From contig JAIQGB010000317.1 of the NCBI GenBank assembly GCA_020072905.1, positions 1 through 5,206 on the forward strand: a DNA stretch of 5,206 bases, given 5' to 3'. The notes below the pieces were generated by a model. It had not been told where the DNA came from. It was given only the letters and a program-made list of their open reading frames with translations, and made no database searches. A program made the translations under genes and the position numbers. Positions 1 through 5,206 of the stretch are shown piece after piece. This stretch comes from Terriglobia bacterium. Lineage in GTDB: Bacteria; Acidobacteriota; Terriglobia; UBA7540. Position 1 is the stretch's first letter, and each line of letters opens with the position of its first letter.

Positions 1-2
1 TT

Positions 3-173
3 TTCGAAGAGCAGCTGCAACGCCGGTATCCAGAGTTTTCGGTTCGGACGGGCGTCCACTCTTGGGTGGATTATCTGCCTCCGCTCAGCCCGAACCTCCG
101 CAAGCTGCTTGAAGAGTTTGAAGGAGCCACGGAGACACAGAGACACGGAGGAAATGCTGTCCCCTCGCACTGA
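3..173 (+). CDS. 3' end of an unidentified gene with a repeat-derived C-terminus
   Basis: The frame is open from the window edge for 56 codons and stops with TGA at 171-173; the start lies outside the window. The visible part begins FEEQLQRRYPEFSV, continues through SWVDYLPPLSPNLRKLL, and ends in an acidic helix-like LLEEFEG. These read as ordinary soluble protein, and I do not recognise the family. The last 16 or so residues (ATETQRHGG... to the stop) are encoded by the left arm of the dispersed repeat at 126-151 and the bases after it, so the native C-terminus probably ended near LLEEFEG and was extended when the repeat arrived. The other two forward frames in this stretch are also open for some distance but give less protein-like sequence. 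It lies upstream of ligase 1 on the same strand and could belong to the same cluster. Function is unknown. Confidence 0.55.
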   Translation, partial: FEEQLQRRYPEFSVRTGVHSWVDYLPPLSPNLRKLLEEFEGATETQRHGGNAVPSH

Positions 174-246
174 GCGCGCGATGGAGCCGATTGATCGCCC
201 AATCGTCTGGGCGCTGGGCTCCTCGGTGTCTCCGTGCCTCGGTGGC
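126..246. repeat. Inverted-repeat element, copy 1 (arms 126-151 and 221-246)
   Basis: The left arm begins GCCACGGAGACACAGAG and the right arm is its inverted counterpart, ending CCGTGCCTCGGTGGC. By eye 22 of 26 positions pair. The 69-base centre holds further nested pairs: GGAGCC at 183-188 with GGCTCC at 217-222, and GATTG at 189-193 with CAATC at 200-204. The whole element could therefore fold as one long hairpin or cruciform. It fills nearly all of the space between the upstream gene and ligase 1, encodes the upstream gene's last codons, and ends 8 bases before the ligase ATG at 255. No transposase is present, so it resembles a non-autonomous dispersed palindromic element. It might also act as a terminator or mRNA stabiliser, which is inference only. 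Confidence 0.75.
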
Positions 247-254
247 CTCGAACC

Positions 255-1904
255 ATGAATTTCCTCGATGACATCTTTCAGCGACTGGCCCAAAGGCCTG
301 ACCGGCCGGTCCTGCAGGAGGCTCGCGACGGGAAGATCATTCCCGTCACGGGTGGCGAATTGCTCGCGCAGATTCAGATGGCGCGCAAGTTCTTCAGAGA
401 GGCAGAACTCAAGAAAGGTGACCGCTGCGCTCTGCTCGCTCCCAACAGCATCCGCTGGACCGCGGTGGACCTCGCGCTGATGTCCGAGGGCATCATTGTG
501 GTCCCTCTTTATGCGCGTCAGGCGCCGCGCGAACTCGTGGGCATGATGAAGGATTGCACGCCGGCGCTCATCTGCTGCGGCGACGAGAGTCATCTCCGGG
601 CTCTCAAAGAGAGCTGGCCCGAGGCGCCGCGCGCCTGCCTGTTCGATGAGGTTTTCTCCGCGCCCTCGCCGCCGCATGCGGGTGAGAGCGCCCCGGTTGC
701 TCCCGTGGATGAAGATCCCATCACCATCATCTACACGTCGGGGACATCGGGTGAGGCGAAGGGAGTCGTGCTCAATGTCGCGAACGTCACCTTCATGCTC
801 TCCTGCACCAACGCCCGGCTGGATCTGCTGAGGGGAGAGCGCCGAGTCCCCGACCGGGTGTTCCACTACCTGCCCACCTGCTTCGCCGGCTCGTGGATTC
901 TCCTGCTAACCTGCCTGACGCGAAACAGTGTCCTCACGCTCTCGACCGACTTGACCAAGCTTGCGGATGAATTGAGGTTGGCAGCTCCCGACTACTTCCT
1001 GAACGTGCCGGCGGTTCTCGAGAGGTTTCGCGCGGGGATCGAAGAGCAAGTCCGGAAAATTGGCGGAGCCGCCCAGGCGCTTTTCGGCCTCGGAAAAGCA
1101 GCTTGGTCGCGCCGTATCGCCAACGAAGCTGGGCCGCTGGAGGATATAGCGTTGGTGCTGGCTCGGGCGCTGGTTTTCCGCCCGATTCGCAAGAAGATTG
1201 GTCCGAATCTCCGCGCCCTGATCTGCGGCTCGGCGCCCCTGGCAAAGGAGACGCAGCTTTTTTTCATGATGCTCGGGCTGCCGGTTCTGCAAGTTTACGG
1301 TCTGACGGAGACGACGGCCATCTGCACGATGGACGATCCCGAGTGCGTCGTGCCGGGAAAGGTCGGCCCGGCGATCCCAGGGATCGAAATGAAACTCGGG
1401 CCGGAGAACGAAATCCTGGTGCGCGGCCCCAACGTTTTTCCAGGTTATTGGAACCGTCCCGCCGAGACGGCCAACACTTTTCTTGACGGCTGGTTCCGCA
1501 CCGGCGACCAGGGCGAAGTGGACCACGAGGGTAACTGGAGTATCATTGGACGCGTTAAAAACCTGATCGTCGCTGCCTCGGGCCATAATATCGCCCCGGA
1601 GCCCATCGAGGAGATGCTCCTCCACGCTCTCCCCGATGCAAGACAGGTTATGCTCGTCGGGAACGGACGGGCGCATCTCGCCGCGCTGGTGACGGGCGAC
1701 GTGACGCGCGCGCAGGTCGAAGCGGCGTGCGAAAAGATGAACGCTCAGTTGCCGCACTATAGGCGCGTTCACGCCTTCCATCTTTCCAAGGAGCCGTTTA
1801 CTATTGAGAACGGCATGCTCACGGCCAACGGCAAACTCCGTCGCGACGCAATCGCCACGCGCTTTCGGCAGGAAATTGAGGCCCTGTACCAGAAGGCTTC
1901 CTGA
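255..1904 (+). CDS. AMP-forming long-chain acyl-CoA synthetase-type ligase (ligase 1)
   Basis: This 549-residue member of the adenylate-forming (ANL) superfamily should activate a fatty or other carboxylic acid with ATP to an acyl-adenylate and pass it to CoA or possibly to an ACP thiol. Core motifs are in order: A3 P-loop YTSGTSGEAKG (160-170), A5 YGLTET (348-353), A7 RTGD (415-418), the A8 hinge starting GRVKNLIVAASG (from 432) and running into APEPIEE, and A10 TANGKLRR (523-530) with the expected catalytic lysine K527. The segment before A5, with VPAVLERFRAGIEEQ and a following linker, resembles long-chain acyl-CoA synthetases rather than acetyl-CoA synthetases. The A4 region reads HYLPTCFAGSW and lacks the His/Glu often seen there, which may alter the acyl pocket. 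ATG 255 is preferred over the in-frame GTG at 234, because the extra seven residues would be encoded by repeat arm. No clear Shine-Dalgarno precedes it. It is probably cytosolic, since no signal peptide is seen. The exact substrate is unknown. Confidence 0.93.
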   Translation: MNFLDDIFQRLAQRPDRPVLQEARDGKIIPVTGGELLAQIQMARKFFREAELKKGDRCALLAPNSIRWTAVDLALMSEGIIVVPLYARQAPRELVGMMKDCTPALICCGDESHLRALKESWPEAPRACLFDEVFSAPSPPHAGESAPVAPVDEDPITIIYTSGTSGEAKGVVLNVANVTFMLSCTNARLDLLRGERRVPDRVFHYLPTCFAGSWILLLTCLTRNSVLTLSTDLTKLADELRLAAPDYFLNVPAVLERFRAGIEEQVRKIGGAAQALFGLGKAAWSRRIANEAGPLEDIALVLARALVFRPIRKKIGPNLRALICGSAPLAKETQLFFMMLGLPVLQVYGLTETTAICTMDDPECVVPGKVGPAIPGIEMKLGPENEILVRGPNVFPGYWNRPAETANTFLDGWFRTGDQGEVDHEGNWSIIGRVKNLIVAASGHNIAPEPIEEMLLHALPDARQVMLVGNGRAHLAALVTGDVTRAQVEAACEKMNAQLPHYRRVHAFHLSKEPFTIENGMLTANGKLRRDAIATRFRQEIEALYQKAS

Positions 1905-1909
1905 GCATC

Positions 1910-1916
1910 AGGAAGG
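1910..1916 (+). promoter_or_regulatory. Ribosome binding site for the ABM-like gene
   Basis: AGGAAGG lies 8 bases before ATG 1925. It favours that start over the out-of-frame ATG at 1917, which overlaps the end of the site. The stop of ligase 1 is only a few bases upstream, so ribosomes could also re-initiate here. Confidence 0.7.
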
Positions 1917-1924
1917 ATGCGTCC

Positions 1925-2272
1925 ATGGACGTTATTCTCTGGGAATTTCAGGCGCGCAGCGGCCAGGAGGCTGAATTCGAGCAGGCCTACGGGCCGGACG
2001 GTGTGTGGGCCAAATTCTTCCGCCAAGGTGTGGGCTTCCTCGGGACGGAACTGTGGCGGGATCAGGAAAGGGTCGGACGGTACTTCACCGTCGATCGCTG
2101 GGTGACGCGCGACGCATATGAGACATTTCGGGCCGCCCGTCTCGACGAATATCAGGCGATCGACCGCCGCTGCGAAATGCTGACCGAGCACGAAACTCAT
2201 TTCGGAACGTTCGCAAGCGTGCAGACAGGTTCGGCCTTTCCAGCGCCGTTCGACTCGGGCGTCAAGAAATGA
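1925..2272 (+). CDS. Small ABM/Dabb-fold protein (antibiotic biosynthesis monooxygenase-like)
   Basis: This 115-residue protein has the layout of a single dimeric alpha/beta-barrel (ferredoxin-like) domain. A first strand ILWEFQA (4-10) leads into a charged helix with EAEFEQAYG, followed by GFLGTELWRD (37-46), the strand RYFTVDRW (52-59), and a long helix carrying AYETFRAA and LTEHETHFGTF (86-96). Strand-helix-strand-strand-helix with a GFLGTEL-type hairpin is typical of ABM-domain proteins. Such proteins include cofactor-free monooxygenases, haem-degrading enzymes and members with no known activity, so the name does not prove oxygenase chemistry. The C-terminal 20 residues are Pro/Ser/Gly-rich and probably flexible. 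It starts 20 bases after ligase 1 and its stop overlaps the crotonase start as ATGA, so it is very likely co-translated with the crotonase. An accessory role on the same acyl intermediate is inference. Confidence 0.85.
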   Translation: MDVILWEFQARSGQEAEFEQAYGPDGVWAKFFRQGVGFLGTELWRDQERVGRYFTVDRWVTRDAYETFRAARLDEYQAIDRRCEMLTEHETHFGTFASVQTGSAFPAPFDSGVKK

Positions 2273-3072
2273 CGAATTTCACGGGCAAAACGCTCTCGTG
2301 GGAATGGAAGGGAGGCGTTTGCGAACTGGGGCTGCACCGCGAACCGTGCAATGAGATTGGCTCGGAAATGCTCGAAGAGTTCGAGCGCTTTGCCGCGGCG
2401 CTCGAAAGGGCTTTCGAGGAAGGCTGCGCGGTCATCATCTACAGCCAGTTGAAGCCGGGATTCAGCGCCGGCGCGGACCTGCGGGAGCTTTACTCGCGTT
2501 CCCGGGATGTTCCCGTGGCCGAGCGCGTCGCGGGTGTGCGCGAGTTCCTGGAGCGCATTCACAAGGTCCTGAATACGCTCGACGCTTCGCCGCTCACCAC
2601 CATCGCCGCGGTGCACGGCGTGACGTTCGGCGGGGGCCTAGAACTGGCGCTCGCCTGCGACCTGATCATTGCCGATAAGATGGCGCGATTTTGCTTTCCA
2701 GAACTGCGGTTGGGTTTGATTCCCGGGTTCGGCGGGATTCCGCGCTTGAAGCGCGACCTCGGCAACGCCGTCGTGCGCGACCTCCTGCTGACCGGGCGCA
2801 GCATCAACGCCACCAAAGCGGCGAGCGTCGGTTTGGTCAGCCAGCTTGTGGCCGAAGGTCAAGCGCTGAATGTGGCGCGCGCCACCGCCGCGCAAATCAA
2901 GAAGTTTGACCGCAAGACGAGCGCCACGACGAAGCAGTCGGTGAAGCCGATGCCTTACGCGGACGTGCGCCAGGAAATCGGGCTCTTCTGCGAATTGCTG
3001 GCGCGCCCGGCCGTGGACGAAGGTTTACGCAAATTCGTCGAGAGCGCGGACGTGCTGCCGTACTTGCCGTGA
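2269..3072 (+). CDS. Enoyl-CoA hydratase/isomerase (crotonase superfamily)
   Basis: This 267-residue protein has normal length for a single-domain crotonase. The first oxyanion-hole segment is PGFSAGADLREL (63-74), and the second is AAVHGVTFGGGLELALACD (113-131). Both acid/base glutamates of classical enoyl-CoA hydratases have counterparts: E125 in GGGLELA and E145 in FCFPELRLGL. They are 20 residues apart, as in the rat mitochondrial enzyme (E144/E164). IPGFGGIPRL follows, as expected. It should thus be able to add or remove water across an enoyl thioester, which argues against a decarboxylase-only or isomerase-only member. Whether the carrier is CoA or the ACP encoded next is unknown. The start ATG shares bases with the upstream stop (ATGA) and has only a weak purine stretch before it, which suggests translational coupling. 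Beta-oxidation and a biosynthetic role are both possible; the adjacent ACP favours biosynthesis. Confidence 0.93.
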   Translation: MTNFTGKTLSWEWKGGVCELGLHREPCNEIGSEMLEEFERFAAALERAFEEGCAVIIYSQLKPGFSAGADLRELYSRSRDVPVAERVAGVREFLERIHKVLNTLDASPLTTIAAVHGVTFGGGLELALACDLIIADKMARFCFPELRLGLIPGFGGIPRLKRDLGNAVVRDLLLTGRSINATKAASVGLVSQLVAEGQALNVARATAAQIKKFDRKTSATTKQSVKPMPYADVRQEIGLFCELLARPAVDEGLRKFVESADVLPYLP

Positions 3073-3078
3073 AAGACG

Positions 3079-3207
3079 GCCACAGAGACACGGAGACACA
3101 GAGAGAAGGAGGGTCCAGAGGTTTGGAGATTACGGCATTCGATTTCAGGTTCTGGCGAGGCTCCGCTCAGTCTAATGCCATCCTCTGCGCTTCAGTGCCT
3201 CTGCGGC
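3079..3207. repeat. Inverted-repeat element, copy 2 (arms 3079-3104 and 3182-3207)
   Basis: The left arm begins GCCACAGAGACACGGAGAC, six bases after the crotonase stop. The right arm, ending CAGTGCCTCTGCGGC, is its inverted counterpart with about 19 of 26 positions matching by eye. The centre holds a smaller pair, GGCATT (3134-3139) with AATGCC (3174-3179). The layout matches copy 1: same arm length, similar centre length, and placement between genes with the right arm just before the next gene's start region. The centre sequences differ between the copies. The lower arm match suggests an older or more eroded copy. It may interrupt the transcript between the crotonase and the ACP or fold within it; neither is shown by the sequence. 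I see no convincing promoter in the centre. Confidence 0.7.
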
Positions 3208-3214
3208 GACGATG

Positions 3215-3225
3215 AAGGGAAGGGA
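3215..3225 (+). promoter_or_regulatory. Ribosome binding site deciding the ACP start
   Basis: The purine run AAGGGAAGGGA lies just before ATG 3229, with two overlapping Shine-Dalgarno-like cores at 4 and 9 bases from the start. It selects ATG 3229 over the in-frame ATG at 3178 and the further upstream extension, which would add residues encoded by the repeat arm. Confidence 0.7.
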
Positions 3226-3228
3226 AAG

Positions 3229-3471
3229 ATGCCCACGCTGGAACAGACCACGGAAGAAATCCTGACTCTTGCCGCGGCGCACTTCAAGGTACCGCGCGAG
3301 CAGCTTTCGCCCGACGACGATTTCTTCAAGAAACTCAAGATTGACAGCTTGCAGGCTCTGGAGCTCCTGACGCGATTGGAGCACCACTTCAGCGTGGAAC
3401 TGCCGGATTACGAATTGCAGGGCGTCAGCGATTTCCGCACCCTCGCGGAGCGCATCCAGGCGCGCCTCTAA
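3229..3471 (+). CDS. Free-standing acyl carrier protein
   Basis: This 80-residue acidic protein has the size and four-helix pattern of an acyl carrier protein. The phosphopantetheine site is in LKIDSLQALELL, with the attachment serine at S40 in the canonical Asp-Ser-Leu. Helix I is EQTTEEILTLAAAHF, and the loop before the site contains DDDFFKKL. Helix II (LQALELLTRLEHHF) is followed by SVELPDYEL and a final helix near TLAERIQARL. The protein should carry acyl intermediates as thioesters in the cytosol after activation by a phosphopantetheinyl transferase, which is not seen here. The in-frame upstream extension to about 3175 is rejected because it is repeat-derived and a good ribosome binding site precedes 3229. 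It stands directly before ligase 2, which suggests that ligase 2 loads it, and after a crotonase that may act on its cargo. I cannot tell whether it is a dedicated pathway ACP, but the location makes the housekeeping fatty-acid ACP less likely. Confidence 0.93.
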   Translation: MPTLEQTTEEILTLAAAHFKVPREQLSPDDDFFKKLKIDSLQALELLTRLEHHFSVELPDYELQGVSDFRTLAERIQARL

Positions 3472-3473
3472 AA

Positions 3474-3492
3474 GCCACAGAGGCACAGTGGG
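3474..3492 (+). repeat. Single arm of the dispersed GCCACAGAGGCAC repeat
   Basis: GCCACAGAGGCACAGTGGG starts two bases after the ACP stop and matches the left-arm consensus of the two larger elements. No inverted right arm is found before ligase 2, so this is a solo or truncated copy. Like the other left arms it sits at or right after the end of a coding region. Confidence 0.6.
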
Positions 3493-3530
3493 ATTGAGTG
3501 ATGGGGTGATTGAGCAATTGAGTGATTGAA
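3493..3530 (+). repeat. Short degenerate direct repeats of ATTGAGTGAT
   Basis: ATTGAGTGAT occurs exactly at 3493-3502 and again at 3517-3526, with a related GTGATTGAG between them at 3506-3514. The stretch is more AT-rich than its surroundings and follows the solo repeat arm directly. It may be part of the same dispersed element or a slippage product. No protein-binding role can be claimed from this alone. Confidence 0.5.
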
Positions 3531-3556
3531 GAACGACCGGATTCCCCCTTCCGAGC

Positions 3557-5206
3557 ATGCTAGATCTCAGCCAGTACAAGTCACTCGGGGCGGCGTTGCG
3601 GGATGCGCTGGAGCGCTGGCCGGAGGAGACTTGCCTGATCGAGGCGGACCGCGAGCGCGAGAACTGCCGTCTGACCTACCGGCAGTTCAAAGAGGCCGCG
3701 CTGCCTCTGGCGCGCTTCCTCCAGGATCGCGGGTTTGCCGCCGACGGCCGCGCCGCGATCATTATGACGAATCAGTCGAAGTGGCTGATCTCGGCCTATG
3801 CGATCTTCCACTCGGGCGGGGTACTGGTTCCACTCGACTACAAACTTAGTGCGCGCGAACACCTGCAACTGCTGGCGCACTCGAAGGCGCAAGTGTTGAT
3901 TGTCGAACACCACCTGTGGCGTGCCATCACTCAGGCCGAGGGCTTCGCGGATTTGAAAGTCTGGACCGTGCTCGTCACTGAGGCGCCGGGGCAGATGGAT
4001 CTGGCGGGCGCGCGGCGCTGGGAAGAGGCGAAAGGAAGCGGTGAGCCGCAGTTCGTCCCTCGCGAGCGCAAGGACTGGGCGTGCATCGTCTATTCGTCGG
4101 GCACCGGCGGTCGGCCTAAAGGTTGTGTGCTCACGCACGAGAACTACCTTGAGCAGTGCGTGTCGCTGACGGCTCTCTATCCGTTCTGGCCGGGAGTGCG
4201 TTATCTCAGCATCTTGCCCACTAACCACGCCATCGATTTCATGGTGGGATTCATTGGGCCGTTCACCTGTGGGGCGACGGTCGTCCACCTGCGCGCCCTG
4301 CGGCCGGAATACGTTCGCGACGCTTTCCCGCGCTACAAGATCACTTACATGACCCTGGTGCCGCTGGTGCTCAAGAATCTGGAGCGAGGCCTGCGCGGGC
4401 GCTTCGATGCTCTCTCCAAGCCCCGGCGCATGATGCTCAATGTTCTCATTGCGGTCAATCGCTCTCTCACCGGGCGGCGGCCAAATCTGCAGCTCAGTCG
4501 GCTGCTCCTCCGGCAGGTTCATGCGGCGTTCGGGGGTGAGCTGCGCGCGCTATTTGTGGGTGGCGCCTTCATGGAGCCATCAACGCTGCAGTTCTTCTAC
4601 GACCTGGGGATTCCCGTCGCCAACGCCTACGGTCTGACCGAAGCAGGCACGGCCGTCACCGTGAACGACTTCCGACCCTTTCGCGCCGATACGGTGGGCA
4701 AGCCGCTGCCCGGGATGGAAATCCGCATCCTCAATCCTGGCGCGGACGGCATCGGAGAAGTGGCCATTCGCAGCAAGACCGTGATGTCACAGTATCTGGA
4801 CGACCCCGAGCTGACCGCCGAGACGATTAAAGACGGCTGGCTGAGGACCGGCGACCTGGGGCGGATCGACGTGATGGGCCATCTACAACTCTTTGGGCGC
4901 GTCAAGAATATGATCGTCACCGAAGGCGGGAAGAACGTCTATCCCGAGGACATTGAAAACGCCTTCGAGAGTTTGGCCGTGAAGGAGCTTTGCATTTTCG
5001 CGGCCAACTACATCTGGCCAGCGCGGTCGTTCGGCGGCGAGGAGCTGGTGGCGATTCTGCACCCCGAGACGGGGCAGGAGATCGACGTAGCCCTGATCAA
5101 CGAACTCACGCGCCGCAATCGGCGACTCCCCGACTTCAAGCGAGTGGCGGGCTACATCGTCTGGCAGGAGAATTTTCCGCGCACCGCCTCGATGAAGATC
5201 AAGCGC
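3557..5206 (+). CDS. AMP-forming acyl ligase (ligase 2), 3' end beyond the window
   Basis: The frame is open for 550 codons to the window end with no stop. It begins MLDLSQYKSLGAALRDALE and is a second ANL-superfamily ligase, clearly different from ligase 1. The motifs are: A3 YSSGTGGRPKG (179-189), A5 YGLTEA (358-363), A7 RTGD (430-433), the A8 hinge starting GRVKNMIVTEGGKN (from 447) and running to YPEDIE, and A10 PRTASMKIKR ending at residue 550, with the expected catalytic lysine K547. Because A10 is normally close to the C-terminus, little of the protein may be missing. The middle contains ILPTNHAIDFMVGF, where ligase 1 has a different A4 segment. ATG 3557 is the most upstream start possible, since an in-frame TGA lies at 3527-3529 with no other start codon between. 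No Shine-Dalgarno is evident. It follows the ACP by 85 bases, so it may be an acyl-ACP synthetase, but an acyl-CoA ligase is equally compatible with the motifs. A3 has Gly in place of the usual second Thr/Ser. Confidence 0.92.
   Translation, partial: MLDLSQYKSLGAALRDALERWPEETCLIEADRERENCRLTYRQFKEAALPLARFLQDRGFAADGRAAIIMTNQSKWLISAYAIFHSGGVLVPLDYKLSAREHLQLLAHSKAQVLIVEHHLWRAITQAEGFADLKVWTVLVTEAPGQMDLAGARRWEEAKGSGEPQFVPRERKDWACIVYSSGTGGRPKGCVLTHENYLEQCVSLTALYPFWPGVRYLSILPTNHAIDFMVGFIGPFTCGATVVHLRALRPEYVRDAFPRYKITYMTLVPLVLKNLERGLRGRFDALSKPRRMMLNVLIAVNRSLTGRRPNLQLSRLLLRQVHAAFGGELRALFVGGAFMEPSTLQFFYDLGIPVANAYGLTEAGTAVTVNDFRPFRADTVGKPLPGMEIRILNPGADGIGEVAIRSKTVMSQYLDDPELTAETIKDGWLRTGDLGRIDVMGHLQLFGRVKNMIVTEGGKNVYPEDIENAFESLAVKELCIFAANYIWPARSFGGEELVAILHPETGQEIDVALINELTRRNRRLPDFKRVAGYIVWQENFPRTASMKIKR

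Noticed and set aside
234..254. Alternative GTG start for ligase 1
   Set aside because: It would add seven residues encoded by the repeat arm, and no ribosome binding site supports it.
71..274. Minus-strand open frame across the first repeat element
   Set aside because: Its translation is mainly the repeat arms read backwards (CLCVSVAP-type sequence) plus the antisense of the upstream gene's end. It has Arg/Pro/Ser-rich low-complexity character and no recognisable domain.
906..1781. Long minus-strand open frame inside ligase 1
   Set aside because: It is fully antisense to a gene with all adenylation motifs in place. Its length is expected from GC-rich codon use, and no domain is recognisable.
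3073..3112. Intrinsic terminator after the crotonase
   Set aside because: The inverted arms are far apart and no T-run follows either arm, so the structure does not fit a standard Rho-independent terminator.
3120..3180. Possible sigma-70 promoter in the gap before the ACP
   Set aside because: TTGGAG near 3123 has no convincing -10 box at the right spacing, so no promoter is claimed.
3079..3207. CRISPR array or tRNA in the repeat-bearing gaps
   Set aside because: Repeats are inverted pairs rather than regularly spaced direct repeats, and no cloverleaf arms or T-loop sequence could be found.
3526..3849. Forward open frame with a TTG start overlapping the ligase 2 start
   Set aside because: It is in a different frame from ligase 2 and gives Arg/Gly/Pro-rich sequence with no domain. 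The ligase frame explains the same bases.
3581..4522. Long minus-strand open frame inside ligase 2
   Set aside because: It is antisense to the well-supported ligase 2 frame, rich in Arg, Gln and Pro, and without a recognisable domain.

Overview
The window is GC-rich bacterial DNA with every gene on the + strand. It reads as part of a lipid or acyl-thioester biosynthesis or activation cluster. In order it holds: the 3' end of an unidentified gene (3-173), an AMP-forming long-chain acyl-CoA synthetase-type ligase (255-1904), a small dimeric alpha/beta-barrel protein of the antibiotic-biosynthesis-monooxygenase (ABM) type (1925-2272), an enoyl-CoA hydratase/crotonase (2269-3072), a free-standing acyl carrier protein (3229-3471), and a second, different AMP-forming ligase that starts at 3557 and runs off the window end just after its last core motif.

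The first three complete genes form a tight unit: 20 bases separate ligase 1 from the ABM gene, and the ABM stop overlaps the crotonase start as ATGA. The ACP and ligase 2 follow, each after a gap carrying repeats. All core catalytic residues I could check are present: the ligase A3, A5, A7, A8 and A10 motifs, both crotonase glutamates, and the ACP Asp-Ser-Leu site. The genes therefore look functional. A plausible reading is that one or both ligases activate a carboxylic acid as acyl-adenylate and load it on CoA or on the ACP, that the crotonase hydrates or dehydrates an enoyl/hydroxyacyl thioester, and that the ABM-like protein does an unknown accessory step. No ketosynthase, thioesterase or transporter is visible, so the product cannot be named.

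The three long gaps (174-254, 3073-3228, 3472-3556) all carry a dispersed purine-rich repeat of the form GCCACRGAGRCACRGAG. In the first two gaps it occurs as an inverted pair of 26-base arms around a 69-74 base centre. The first left arm supplies the last codons of the upstream gene, and the right arms lie directly before the start regions of ligase 1 and the ACP. Repeats of this look occur in genomes of several environmental phyla such as Verrucomicrobia and relatives. That, with the GC-rich sequence, weakly suggests a soil or freshwater bacterium of that kind, but taxonomy cannot be fixed from this window. No RNA gene, CRISPR array, transposase or clear intrinsic terminator was seen.
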